Shown here: piece after piece, positions 1 to 11,892 of the stretch
Numbering within the stretch: position 1 is the first letter of the stretch
How the letters are laid out: every line of letters begins with the position of its first letter
Assembly: GCA_963693285.1 (NCBI GenBank)
Contig: OY848922.1
Location: 5,630,923-5,694,922, forward strand
Direction: 5' to 3'
Source of the DNA: Xestospongia muta
Lineage: Eukaryota; Porifera; Demospongiae; Haplosclerida; Petrosiidae
DNA length: 64,000 nt
Notes under the pieces: model-generated
What the model saw: only the letters and a program-made list of their open reading frames with translations
The model's database searches: none
Told to the model about the DNA's origin: nothing
Program-made: the position numbers and the translations under genes

Positions 1-1642
1 TCACTCTCATTGGGGCCTTTGCTCTCAACGTGTGTCAATGAATTTGTCTCAAGGTGTATAGAATATAGTTGACAACAGAAAAAGCAGTTTACAAAAGAGC
101 ATATTTCAGTGAATTTATTAGTATGTAAAACACAATATATCCTAGTCACTCCCCAACTCCTCCTCTTCACTACACGTTACTATTCACAAATATCTCTTTC
201 TAATTCTTGCTTCAATTTTACACTTTTATTCTAATCAGTGCCAGCTTTAAGGAACTTGACAGTAGAGATAAGCTCTCAGTAAACTTTACAATTTACAATT
301 GAGACTATATTTGGACTAACATTCAGAAAAAAAGATTTTGGAATAGCTATCAAATAAAAAAATGATAGCATAATTGCATTGGAAAGAAGATTACAAATTG
401 CTACCAAGTAATAAAATTATTATAAACCAGTACTGTTAATGGTGGTAAGCACAGCAATGACTTCTCTTAAACTTGTGTTATGGTCAGCCATAACATTTTC
501 TTAGGTCAGTGGTAGTTCTAAGTGAAATGAATATCAAGATATAGCATCAAGAATGATCACACTTGTCATTAATGGTTCCTACAAGAATTTTTTGACTTTA
601 GAAGAAATACTCTGATGATTTTTCCATCAGACTAGCAATAATATTATATAAAGTATCCTCAATATATTCCACCTCTTGATTACTTTTGAAATTTATTTTT
701 TTGATCATTGTTATTTAAAAAATTCCCAACACATTTATGGAGAAAACTTTGTCTGTTTCTGCTCTCTATTGTCCATATCTTTTACTAATCTCAACATTCA
801 AATAATAAATAACTCTATCACATTTATATATGTCTTCACTAGCTCTATTATAGAATGATATTCCCCTGCTGAGCTTGAACCTGTCATTTTCTATATTGAA
901 ACCTTTACTTAACAAAGTGTTTTCGTGTGACATGTTACCAAACTTTCATTCTTTAAATCCCTGCAACTTTCATATGGTGTGCTTATGTAATAAATATTCT
1001 AATCATTCTAGTAAGTTATAAAAGGTTCTGTTTAATTATTTCTATTATATCTATTATGCCTTACGTCAAATGATGACTGAAACTAATGAAATTAAGTGTC
1101 TACAAATTTTGTTGAGTTGTTTAAGCAACAACATTGTCTCTTTCTAATTCTTATTTCCCTTAGACTTATGCAAACACTCTTGAGGCCATAATTTTACATG
1201 GATTTAATAAAGACTGTACAATATATAATAGCTGCTTCCTTCTTTTGCTTTATTTTATAGAAAACTCAGTTCTAAGACTACCATTTCTTTCTTGTTTGAT
1301 AAAGTTATGAAAGTGTTCGTTAATTCTAATACTAAAATCAATCATGTTTCACTTCTTAAACCAACTAATGGCATAGCTCTGATCACTAAGGATTACTGTG
1401 TCTTAGCTGCAGTCATGATATAAAGAAAAATGGCCAAATAACCTACTATCCATACTTAATGACTGAAACAATGTTAGCAAGAAACTTAACTATGACTACA
1501 ACATTGTTCTACAGTCATGTTCAAATACAGTTACTGTAATATACTCTAGATGATATGTCATGATATACTGCATTACTGTTCAATAATGGAAGACTCTATA
1601 ATAAGTAGAGAGCACTTAACAAACCAGTCTGTTCAAATGCAG
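1..1642. repeat. Left copy of a duplicated intronic block
   Basis: Position 1 aligns with 21079 and the match runs without a large gap to 1642. It resumes at 6601-6730 and again at 11202-11258, so the block is cut by two transposons. The partner at 21079-22900 is nearly identical along most of its length, with small indels. No coding region was recognised inside; the short open frames near 676 and 1742 look random. It probably lies in an intron of the minus-strand ankyrin gene. Confidence 0.85.
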
Positions 1643-2262
1643 CAAAGATAAAGTAAAGGAGGGATTGGAAACGGAAGTAGCTCACGTGACGTTTTCCCAT
1701 TCAAAATGTACTGACTGTCGGCAAACCTTTGATTTGCATCCGTGTTTCGCCTACAAAATGGCTGTTTTTGTAGTAGTACTGGGCGGAGAGATAATTTGTC
1801 ATTATCGCTGTTAGCAATAAAGGGCGTGCACTCAATAAAAGCAACGTGTCACATTCATCTCAAAGTTTGTTTGTCTGTGAGGGTTTCTGTCTACTTATTT
1901 ATGCTTTTAGACTGTCAAGAAGTCCGACATTGCACCCATTGAATTGTTTGTGTTCCTCTAGGTAAAGCATCATTGAAGTATTTGAGTTGTGTCATTGACC
2001 ATACACTGTACACTAATGGGTAATTGGACCTAACGTATAAACAAGACAGTAGCATGTGTTTTCAGGCGTCCAAATGACTGATTATTGGGCCAAAGTTACC
2101 CCTACGTTGTGTTCCTATTTTGAGTTAGTGATAAAAAGCTCAGGTCCAGGGTTTACATGCCCTATAAGGCAATAGTATCTGAATGGATTGGCTATATTAA
2201 CTTAGTCAGAAGTGACTCATCTGAACTTTTCTATAGGACCTGACAACAGAAGATCAGGGAAC

Positions 2263-5200
2263 ATGCCTCGTAAAACAAGACTCTCCTATAAGAATTACGA
2301 GCGAAAGAGACAGGTAGAATATATGCAAGTTACACATGACGAATATATTTGTATGTGTATATAGAAAGACCAAGTTGTTGCTGAGACTGATGTTACACCT
2401 ACTCCATCAGACACACCTACTCCGTCAGACACACCTACACCATCAGACATGCCTACTCCATCAGACATGCCTACTCTGTCAGACACACCTACACCGTCAG
2501 ACACACCTACACCATCAGACATGCCTACTCCATTAGACACGTCTACTCCATCAGACACACCTACTCCATCAGACACATTTACTCTATCAGATAAACCTAC
2601 TCTATCAGATGCATCTACTCTATCAGATGCTGACACATTTCAAGACGTCCCTCATGCATACTCTTTAGAAGATCTTCCTTACTCCATTCCTGTTGCATTT
2701 CAAAGGCAGCCATGGACTGATCAGAGAGAGAACTCTCAACCACTTTCATATATCCGATTATGTAAATTCAACTCCTCTCCTTCATCCTCCATGCCTCTAT
2801 TAGTTGTTACACACTGCTTGACAGTGAACAATGTCCTAGAATAGTTTCTCTCAGTGCACAACCACGAAGTGATACCAACGTCATGTCATATACTTTCCTC
2901 CATTCCAAAGAAATTGACACCTGCAACTCTCATTACTCTGCTTCACCTGTTAGATTCTCTTAACGTTTGTGCTGGTCAGCCAGATGATAATTTTGTTGCT
3001 ATGATAACAGCTAAGAAGGGAGTTTTAAAAGCTCGTGATGGAAGCACTGTGGCTATTTTAGATAAATATGTGCCTATTAGTCAAAATGGTCAAGTAGTCA
3101 CTCAAACTATTAGAAATGTGAAATATGACCTCCTTACCTCTAAAAGAAAGTACTAGCCCTGTCAAGTTTACAGAGCAACTTTACGAACAGCATACAGGCG
3201 TTGGGTCAAATGATGTTCGAGTGCAATTAGTGATACAACAAGTCACACAAACATCAGATACTTAAACACTCCTGAAAAGAAAGCAAAGTGTGTGAAACTG
3301 AAGAAAAGAGCTCAAGCAGCAGAAAAGGAGGTGCTAATCCTTCAGAAGAAGATCACATCAATGACAAAGAAACAGGAAAACTGTTTGGACTGTAGTTTGC
3401 ATGGTGATCTCCTCCACATAATAACAGAGAAAACACCTGAGATAAAACAAGTGTATCCAGAGGGAAGTTTCAGCAGAATGTTTTGGGAGCGGCAATTACA
3501 GGCAGCTTCTGTTAAAGACCCTTGTCAAGTTCGTTGGCACCCAGTGATGATTTGTTGGTGTCAAATTTTAAAACTTTTGTCAAGTTCTGCATAGCTTGCA
3601 ACTTGTAGTGCTGGTTTTATCAAGCTCCCTTCTGAGAGAACTCTACGGGATTACACTAACTATTTTAAGAGCAGGACAGGTTTTCAAGAGGAAGTAAATG
3701 AACAGTTGTACAAGGAAGCAAATATCATTGCACTCTCAGCTAATTGAAAGTTCTGTGGTATCATAATAGATAAGATGAAGGTGAAAGAAAATCTTGTCTA
3801 TGATAAGTTCACTGGTGAGGTGGTGGGGTTCGTTAGTCTTGGTGACATTAATGATGAACTCTTAAGCTTGGAACGACAATGTACAACTGAGCAATATCAT
3901 CCACCTATTGCTAAGTATCTCTTGGTTTTAATGGTAAGGGGGCTGTTTTTTTAAGTTGGACTTTCCTTATGGTCATTTTGCGACTGATGATATCACTGGT
4001 GAATTCCTTTTCCCAATAGTTAGGGAAGCTATTTGTCGAATTGAGAGAATTGGTTTGCAATTTGTCTTTATTACTGCTGATGGAGCCAGTCCCAATCGTA
4101 AATTTTTCAGAATGCATGGTACAGGTAAGTTGGACACAAAACACATACCTTGTCTACTATACATGACCCTGTGTTTTTAGGTGATGATCTAGTCTACAAG
4201 ACTGAAAATCCTTTTGCAAAGGGAAAGTGCTTCATTTACTTTATTTCAGATCCACCTTATTTAATGAAAACTATTACAAATTGTTGGTCCCACACAGGAT
4301 TTAATGGAACACGATTAATAACTGTGAGTTTGTGTACAACATCACGACAATAGTGACTTACCTTATGTTTAAGAGGCTCTTTTATTCCTATTTTAGAGAA
4401 ATGGTAAGTTTATTGAGTGGAAACATCTGAGAGACCTCTATGACAAAGTATCGGAAATGGCAGTCCAATCAAGAGGATTATCACTTCTGCCTAAACTCAA
4501 ATATGAACACATGAACTTGACTTCATACAGTAGAATGAGAGTGTACCTAGCTACACAGGTACAGTACATGTATCAAGTGCCTAGCTTATTGTTCGCAATA
4601 TGTAGGTTTTAAGCAAGTCTGTTGCAGATGCCATGGAATATTTTGGTAATCCCGAAACAGTGGAAACTGAGCATTTCATTTGACAATTTGATCGCTTTTT
4701 TGATTGCCTAAATGAACGGAGTCTTTCAGAGTGGGCAGAGAAAAGGAAGCCAGATCTGAAGCCATACACTAGTCCAAATGACGAAAGACTTCAAGTATGC
4801 CAATTTTTCGATAATGAAAGATGTCTTCTTTAGTGGTTAGAAGAAAACTTCCTAGTATACATAGAGGAATGGGTGGCCAGAGTGAATGCAAATGATCAGT
4901 ACACAGCAACAGAGAAGAGAAAAATGTATCTGAGCAATGAGACAGTTGAAGGTTTATGAATGACAGGTACATGCAGATCCACTGACCATCATCATATACA
5001 TGTACATAACATCAAGTTTGTAAATGTATTATTCTATGTAGTTATGTCGTTCATAGAGATGACCAGATTCCTCTTGGGCCAGTCATCAGAAGGAGAAACA
5101 TTGTTTCTGTTGAGTGAAAGAATCTCCCAAGATCCTCTTGAAAACTACTTCGGTAAACAGCGTAGTCGTGGTGGTCGATGTATAACCCTTGCATAAAGGA

Positions 5201-5358
5201 GTGCCTACACAATGCTGTAGCAATTCGTGCACAGAAATCAATGGAACTTGACCAAGTACAAGGAAACTGAGTAGAAAGAGGCGTCTTGACGATTGCGATA
5301 TGGAAACCTTTAGTAAACCTCTACCCAAGTGCAAAAGAAGGAAGAAGAGAGTTTGAGT
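2263..5358 (+). pseudogene. P-element (THAP9-like) transposase relic
   Basis: The frame can be followed in pieces from an ATG at 2263: a short basic start, a likely small intron (about 2311-2373), a PTPSD repeat region, then 2854-3156, 3292-3594, 3770-4170, 4200-4330, 4400-4970 and 5040-5350. Recognisable P-transposase motifs are DKMKVKENLVYDKFTGEVVG near 3775, ADGASPNRKFF near 4077, PYLMKTITNCWSH with GFNGTR near 4255, and [13 protein letters not shown] near 5128. Stops and frameshifts lie between pieces (for example after 2844 and 3156), although some breaks may be introns. No THAP zinc finger (C2CH) is seen at the start. It would have cut and joined the element's ends in the nucleus; it is now inactive. 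Confidence 0.85.
2398..2636 (+). repeat. 18-bp coding tandem repeat
   Basis: About 13 copies of an 18-bp unit like CCTACTCCATCAGACACA, read in the transposase frame as repeated PTPSDT/PTPSDM. The last copies drift to TLSD. It forms a proline, threonine and serine-rich linker ahead of the transposase body. It also creates a false open frame on the minus strand. Confidence 0.85.
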
Positions 5359-5374
5359 TTTGATTTTATTATTA

Positions 5375-5465
5375 CAGTACATTGATTATTACAGTACAGT
5401 ACATTGAATACGGTACATTGAATACTACAGTACATTGATTATTACAGCACATCGAATACTATACA
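5375..5465. repeat. Short tandem repeat with TACAGTACATTGA core
   Basis: Four to five irregular copies of a ~20-bp unit (ATTACAGTACATTGAATAC) lie between the end of the transposase and the end of the convergent minus-strand frame. It may sit between the two 3' ends. No function is evident. Confidence 0.7.
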
Positions 5466-5479
5466 ATGTCATATACAGT

Positions 5480-6474
5480 TCATGTGTCCTTGTTCGTTAG
5501 CTCTTTCCTCAGTCTATGTGTCTTATTGTTTCTTTTGTATGTTTCCATCCATGTGTTGACTAGAGAGAACCCCCAAACAGTTACCCAAAGCTGTACTATT
5601 TCCTTCAGCAGTAAAATTGCACCATCTTCAGAGTCAATGTCTTGAGATAGTAGAGTCCAATACCACTGAACATCTTCATTTTTCATGACATTGTCTATCA
5701 CCCTCTGTTTAAAGTCATCACATAATTTAGATGACTGCTTAACCACGTAAGTAGAAAGAAGGACCTTTACCTCCTTTTCAACTGCAATAAAGAAAATGTA
5801 GGCAAGGTTGTTCAAAGGAAATAAACCTCCACAATTAACTTTGCCAATCCATTCTTTAGTATAAGTTACCAAATCCTCATGATCATCATCACTATTGGTT
5901 GCCATATTCCCCAAACATTCAATAAATGTGTCAAATTTGTGTCCAGATCTCTTCTGATACTTCTTCAGTAGTATATGTGGTATGTAACCACCGATATACT
6001 GCAGAGCATTTAGTCATCCTTAGTCATTGATTCCTCAGCAGAACTAGATGCATGAGGTTAGCTAGTCCTAGGAGATGAAAAGTGGTCTGACAATAGCATC
6101 TTAAATGTTTTGAAGGTCACAGATTGTTGCAGTAGTTTGTCCTGATGATTATGTAGGTCTACTGACTTGAAAAATTCATCCCACATCTTACTGTATTCTT
6201 TTGATATTCTAAATTGGTGAAAAGATGACCACATCTTTTCTCGTTTCGCTGACAGAGAACGATAGTGTGAGCTATATTTAAGAAGTTCATTCAGTGATGA
6301 AACTAGTTTCTCACTGAAAACATCAAAACAATCTATACTGTCATTGCTTTCAGTGATTCTTTCTAAGATAAGTTTTCCCAGGACTCTTGTTCCCTCCATT
6401 CTAGGATACCCAGAGTGTAGCTCCTTCTCTTCAAATACACTTGAGATAGCACATCTAACAATCCCACTGGCCAT
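5480..6474 (-). pseudogene. Convergent second reading frame of the P-like element
   Basis: Two long minus-strand frames (6474-6058, 138 aa; 5914-5480, 144 aa) are joined by sequence that still reads ALQYIGGYIPHILLKKYQ and then GHKFDTFIECLGN directly into the second frame. They were therefore one protein of about 330 aa, now broken by two stops near 6058 and 6010 and a 1-base shift. The first part is charged and helical-looking; the second has DDDHEDLVTYTKEWIGKVN. I do not recognise a named domain. It lies wholly inside the inverted ends and runs towards the transposase, so it is probably an accessory or passenger gene of the element. Alternatively it could be a captured host gene. Confidence 0.6.
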
Positions 6475-6730
6475 ACTGTTGCACGTGCTATATACGGTAT
6501 TTATTTAACGAAATATTACTAATTTTCTTTATGACTTAGGGAGTCACGGATGATTCGCAAATTTACTTCCGTTTCCAATCCCTCCTTTACTTTATCTTTG
6601 AATGCAGCAAGTAACTAAGGAAATTATGTATGCACAAAGTAATGAGTGTAATGAATGTAATAATGTTACAAACTTAAAACACATGGTAAACCTGATAGTA
6701 CATGTGTATTATGGTCATTGAAAAGGAATA

Positions 6731-6978
6731 TGTTGTAGCCGAGCACGAGATGAAAACAACTTTTTTACATAACTTTTTGATAACAGAACTAATTGAACTA
6801 ACAACACTATAATAAACTATCAAACTACAACGAACTGTAACGAACTACAACGAACTAAAACAAAAAAGGTTTTACAGCACTATATATACATACATACATA
6901 TAAGGTTTCACCGGAAATTAAGTAAATAAGGTCAAACAGAAATAATAACTCAAAATGAATATGTATACAGTTACCACA
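6731..6978 (-). repeat. 3' LTR of the gypsy element
   Basis: A 248-bp repeat matching 10959-11201. It ends GGCTACAACA on the minus strand, followed by the GAATA target repeat outside the element. Confidence 0.9.
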
Positions 6979-6991
6979 CTCTCCTCCACCT
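6979..6991 (-). other. Polypurine tract
   Basis: The minus strand reads AGGTGGAGGAGAG directly before the 3' LTR. It fits the purine primer used for plus-strand DNA synthesis in LTR elements. Confidence 0.7.
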
Positions 6992-6993
6992 AG

Positions 6994-9900
6994 CTAAAAA
7001 ATATATGGACCATATCTGTCAACAGCCCTACGAACTCGAGAGGAACGACATACTGTGTGAGATTGTGCAGGTGGAGAGTTGGTAGATAAAGTAGTTGTAG
7101 GAGTAAATGTATTACTATCTATAAATGAAGGAAAAGTCCAATTATACAAATCATTATGAGTAACGGTATCTTCATTTGAATGTCCATAACGTGTACGTAA
7201 CTGGTCAATATGACGTCGTAGAATCAAGTTTGATGACGTTTTAACTTTATAGGAGACTGGACCTGCCACTTGAACTATTTCAGCAGGCAACATTTATTTT
7301 TGTTCCATGATAGTTGCGAGCAAAGACTTTGTCACCAACACTGAAAGTGTGGGGTGGTTTTCTTGATGAACTAGAGGATAGTTTAGTAGTCACTCAGGAT
7401 GCATCAAATCCAATGTTGTTCACAACTTCCTTCCCATCAGGAGTTCTGCAGGTGACAATTCTGTAGTGGAATGATGTGTCACCTGATAACGAGCTAAAAA
7501 AGTGAATAAACGAGTTTTGACATTGCCTTCTAGTTTCTTTAAAGACGACTTAAATGTTTGAACTGCACGTTCTGCAAGACCATTGGAACTTGGATGGTAT
7601 GGTGAAGTACGTATATGATGAATACCACATTGCTTCATATAGTTCTTAAATTCATGGCTAGTGAAAGGTGGTCCATTGCCAGAAACTATTTGCTCTGGGA
7701 GACCATGAGTGGAAAAAATTTGTTGTAGCTTTTGAATAGTAACTTTAGATGAGGTTGAATTAACAATATGAACTTCGAGCCACTTTGAATAAGTGTCAAT
7801 TAGTAAGAAAAAATATTTAACTAGAAATGGTCCTGTATGGTCAATATGAAGACAAGACCATGGTTTCTGTGGAAATTCCCAAAAGCGAAGAGGTGCTTTT
7901 GCTGGCACTGGTTGATTTGATTGACAGGTAAAACAACCTTGAGCTTTTCATTGAATATCTGAGTCAGTACCTGGCCACCATACGTAAGAGCAAGCTAACA
8001 TTTTCATTTTTAGTAATCCCTACATGGGTTTCATGAAGTTGATTTAGAACAATGTCCTGTCCTGCTGCAGGGATAATGACACGACAACCTAATAATACAC
8101 ATCCGTCTAAAACACTCAATTCTGTGTACCTTGTATGAAATGGAAGGATATCAGCTGTTGGGTTGGTAATATTCCAGCCACACTGTACTAATTTTCTGAC
8201 ATGAGACAATAGAGGATCCTTGTCTGTCCAGACTTTTATTTGAGATGCTGTAACAATGGCCTGGTCTAAATGATTGAGTAGATGACAAAAGTCACCTGGT
8301 AGGCGAACTTGAGAATCATTGAGAGTAGTTTGAAGAAGTAATCTACTGAGAGCATCAGCTGTGGACATACTTTTTCCTGGTTTGTACTTAATTGTGTACT
8401 GATATGCAGCAAGGGTGAGTGCCCAATGTTGAATTCTTGCTGAGGCCAATGGAAGGATTTGCTGAAATTCACCTAAAAGTTGTTCTAACGGTTTGTGATC
8501 TGAGTATAATGTGAAATGAGTACCATACAAATATTGGTGAAAACGTTTGTCAGCGTAGACGATAGCTAAAGCTTCTTTTTCTAGTTGAGAGTCGTTACGT
8601 TCTGCTGGAGTGAGAGTACAAGAGGCAAATGCTATTGGTTTTTCTGACTTGTCTGGCATCTTATGAGCCAGTACAACTCCATATGGAGAATCATCAGCAT
8701 ATACTAATAATGGTTTCGTACTGTCAAAATGAACTAACAGTGCATCTGATTGTAGGAGTTCTTTGACTTTGTCAAAAGCAATTTGTTGGTTCTGAGTCCA
8801 ATTCCACTTAGTACCTTTACGTAGCAGTATATGAAGTGGGGACAATGTAGATGATAAGTTTGGCAGAAATTTGTGATAATAGTTGACGAGACTTAGAAAA
8901 CCTCTTAGTTCTGTGATATTGGTAGGAGCAGGTGCTTTCTGGATTGCCTGCACTTTAGCAGGTGATGGATGTAAACCTGTGCTGTCAATTATGTGACCTA
9001 AATACTCCACTGAAGTGGTGGCAAAGGTGCATTTGGATCATTTCAAGGTAATTCCAGCTGATGATAGGCAAGACAAACTTGTTCTAGTTTTTCATGTGAT
9101 CTGCTTCACTAACACCAGAAACTAGAATGTTGTCTATGTAAACACAGACGTTTGGAAGGCCCTGGAGGAGGTTCACCATGAGACATTGAAAATACTAGGA
9201 GCTGTTGAAATCTCAAATGGTAAAGGCTCAAACTGAAATAGACCTTTATGAGTATTGATGGTAGTGAACTTTTTGGAATCTGGATCTAGAGGTAACTGTT
9301 GATATGCTTGACTGAGATCTAATTTAGAAAACAACTTTCCTCCTTGTAATGAGCAAAAATATCTTCGATTCGAGGTAATGGATAATTATCTGGAGTGAGA
9401 ACTTTGTTGACAGTGACTTTATAATCACCACAGAGACACATTGAGCCATCTCGTTTCATAATAGGAACAATAGGTGCTGCCCATTCAGAATGTTGAACTG
9501 GAGTAATGATACCTAAATCTTGTAATCGTCTGAATTTGACTTCTATCTTATCCTTTAGTTGATAGGGAACAGGCCTGGCTCTGAAAAATTTAGGTGCAGC
9601 ATCTGTATTGACGTACAATTTAGCAGTGGCGTCTTGTAACAAACCTAGAGAATCAGAAAACAAAGAAATATATTTATTGATGAGAGGAGATAATGACTCT
9701 TCCTAAAGTGAGTAGATTGAGTTCCGGTCTATCTTGATCTTTTCTAACCAATTTCTCCTGAATAAACTTGGTCCATTACCTTGTACTATTACTAATGGAA
9801 GTGTCTGTGACTGACTTTTATAACCCACTTGAACGTCATAAGTTCCCATGATATGGAGATTGTCACCTGAATAAGTGGTGAGTGTAATGCTTGTTGATTG

Positions 9901-10010
9901 TAACTTGTCTGTTTGACTTGCTATGGCCCAAAATGATTGTTCACTAATGAATGAAAGTGGGCATCAGTGTCTACCTCCATTAAAATATCTGTTTCATTGA
10001 CATTAACAGT
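6994..10010 (-). pseudogene. Gypsy Pol relic: protease, RT, RNase H, integrase
   Basis: Domains appear in order on the minus strand. Protease near 9990 reads MEVDTDAHFHSLV (DTG changed to DTD). RT runs about 9663-9100, with PIVPIMKRDGSMCLCGDYK, KLDLSQAYQQLPLD and a YIDN box near 9135 in place of YxDD. The RT end and RNase H lie at 9010-8490, with LLVYADDSPYGVVLAHK, KEALAIVYADKRF and YSDHKPLEQLL. Integrase at 7908-7420 has HIDHTGPF, then VSGNGPPF where aspartate is expected after VS, then NGLAERAVQTFK with the glutamate kept. The tail at 7293-6994 ends RSSRVRRAVDRYGP. Several stops and shifts separate these pieces, and three catalytic sites are altered. It is not a working enzyme set. Confidence 0.9.
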
Positions 10011-10937
10011 AATAACAATAGGTTTGACTTTCCCAGGTAAAGTAATAAGGGGTAAGTGTGTTCCAGCCCATTTGAAGTGGTAGGAGGGTCAGAAGTTTCA
10101 GAGATATGAAAGGGGCACGGTCTGTGGTTAAAGTGTGGACATTAGCTTTCTTTGAGGATCTAACAGGTCTGTCTTGAGATTTGAAAGTCCCACCAGGAGG
10201 ATGTCTTGGGGGTTGTCTATTTTTACTCCTGCAGACTTTAGCAATATATCCAATCTTGCCACAGACTCTGCATTCTGCTGTCTGAAAACTGCATACATTA
10301 GCTAAATGATTACCTCCACAGCGGTAACAGGTAACACAGCGTCTGAATGTAGTACTAGGTGGTGATTTGCTGTGCAGGTGTTGAACTACAGTAGTGTTGT
10401 GGGTGGACAACCATTTTAGTAGATCGGCAGCATTTTTAGCAGCAACTTCGACTGACTGAGCAAGTTCGAAGGCCTTATCGTAAGTTAGTTTTGATTCCTC
10501 AAGTAAACGATTTTGTATGCGGATGTCGTTAACACCACACACTAGACAATCTCTGACCATTTCATTCAATTTATCACCAATTTTGCAGTGTTCACCTAAA
10601 CGTTTGAGTTCTGCCACGTATGTAGCTACTGATTGGGTATATTTTCTTGTCCTCGTGTTGAATTTGAAACGTCGCATAATGACTGAAGGAGTAGGGTTGA
10701 AGTGATTTTTTAACAGGTCTACGAGGTCAGTATAAGATTTACTATCTGGTGTATTGGGTTGTAGCAAGTTCTTGAGTAACTGTAAGGTCGAGGGACCGCA
10801 CACTGTAAGTAAAATGGCTTTCTTCTTAGCCGGATCCTAAACATCATTTGCTATAAGTAGTATTCTAATCTTTCGGTATAGGACGACCAACTTTCTTGGC
10901 TTGGGATGAATTGAGAAATTTTTCCGTGAACTGACAT
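10003..10937 (-). pseudogene. Gypsy Gag with two CCHC zinc knuckles
   Basis: The start ATG at 10937 opens MSVHGKISQF. A frameshift and a TAG near 10850 interrupt it, after which 10803-10003 is open for 266 aa. The Gag core includes CGPSTLQLLKNLL and LVCGVNDIRIQNRLLEE. Two knuckles follow, CYRCGGNHLANVC and CRVCGKIGYIAKVC; both have the C-x2-C-x4-H/Y-x4-C spacing, with tyrosine in place of histidine in the second. Gag would package the RNA; this copy cannot make the full protein. Confidence 0.88.
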
Positions 10938-10938
10938 G

Positions 10939-10956
10939 ACTTTACCCTCGTCGCCA
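10939..10956 (-). other. Putative primer-binding site
   Basis: Directly after the 5' LTR the minus strand reads TTTGGCGACGAGGGTAAAG. A TGG start two bases after the LTR fits pairing with a tRNA 3' CCA end. The tRNA was not identified. Confidence 0.55.
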
Positions 10957-10958
10957 AA

Positions 10959-11201
10959 TGCTGTAGCCGAGCACGCGATGAAAACAATGAACTTTTTGAT
11001 AACAGAACTAATTGAACTAACAACACTATAACGAATTATTGAACTACAACGAACTGTAACGAACCACAATGAACTAAAACTAAAACGGTTTTACAGCACT
11101 ATATATACATACATACATACATATAAGGTTTCACCGGAAATTAAGTAAATAAGGCCTAACAGAAATAATAACTCAAAATGAATATGTATACAGTTACCAC
11201 A
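10959..11201 (-). repeat. 5' LTR of the gypsy element
   Basis: This 243-bp repeat pairs with 6731-6978. On the minus strand it begins TGTGGTAACTG and ends GGCTACAGCA. It differs from the other LTR by several substitutions and a ~9-bp gap around 10985, so the insertion is not very recent. Confidence 0.9.
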
Positions 11202-11379
11202 GAATAGATACAATATTAAAGATCATAAATAACAATCACATCAAAATAAACCGATAAGCAAATTTTTATTATACTCAGAGCCAGCATTAAATAATTTTGA
11301 CAGTAGAGATGACCTCTTATTAAATTTATGACATTCATTAAATGTAACAGAGAGTTGTAGTCATAAATTGGAAAAGATT

Positions 11380-11890
11380 CAGAAGGCTCTACTCTACATT
11401 ACATTTGTTTTGTTAAGTTATTCACTCAAGCTTTGTGTGGTGACTGTTTTTGTAACTGCAGTCATGACAATGAAATATTGACCAAAACAAGCTTATAAGA
11501 ATCTATATATACTTAATGAATTAAATGAAGTTTTTAAAAAACTACACTATGACTAACAATGCAATATTTGATGGTAAAGAAATGTTGGTAGCTTATTCCT
11601 GGTGACAAATGATACTTGAGCATTTTGTTTGTACAGATCATGCAAAACAATACATATACAGTGTTATAACATGATTCTTAGGTTAATTTAACTTATTCTT
11701 AGGTTAATTTGGTACATTGAACACACCAGGTACATAATTGAAGTGATTATGTCAGTCTTCACATTTAACAAACAATAACAAATAGCACAAAAGAGTATTT
11801 TCACTGATCAATAATAACATTTTAATATCATGCTTAGCATATTATTCATAAAATATGACTACTTGATGTAATCACACTGTAATCTTTCAT
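11380..11890. repeat. Intron unit repeated with the ankyrin exons
   Basis: The stretch ahead of the 11893 exon recurs before the exons at 12793 (about 12480-12790) and 16628 (about 16290-16625), partly at 18220-18370, and again at 48410-48640. Shared blocks include the GATTATGTCAGTCTTCA motif and AGTATTTTCACTGATC. Exon and flanking intron were therefore copied together. Confidence 0.8.
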
Positions 11891-11892
11891 AC

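Larger units (their letters stand above)
1643..6600 (+). mobile_element. P-element-like DNA transposon with inverted ends and an empty sister site
   Basis: The ends are an inverted repeat of about 36 bp: the left end begins CAAAGATAAAGTAAAGGAGG and the right end (about 6563-6600) is its reverse complement. The flanks repeat AATGCAG at 1636-1642 and 6601-6607; the duplication reads as 8 bp if the shared C is counted, as expected for P elements. The paralogous sequence at 22718-22724 carries a single AATGCAG, giving the pre-insertion site. Inside are a plus-strand P-type transposase relic and a convergent minus-strand reading frame. It is about 5 kb and no longer codes an intact transposase. 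Confidence 0.88.
6731..11201 (-). mobile_element. Ty3/gypsy LTR retrotransposon, full length but decayed
   Basis: Two direct repeats of about 245 bp bound the element, each TG...CA in either reading. The flanks repeat GAATA (6726-6730 and 11202-11206), a 5-bp target duplication. The paralogous locus at 22843-22847 has a single GAATA in the same context (GAAAAGGAATAGATAC), an empty site. On the minus strand the order is LTR, primer-binding site, Gag with two zinc knuckles, protease, reverse transcriptase, RNase H, integrase, polypurine tract, LTR. This is the Ty3/gypsy order. Confidence 0.93.

Noticed and set aside
2295..2636. Minus-strand frame with repeated VGVSDGVGMSDG
   Set aside because: It is the complement of the 18-bp PTPSD-coding repeat in the transposase; the plus frame continues into conserved protein, this one does not.
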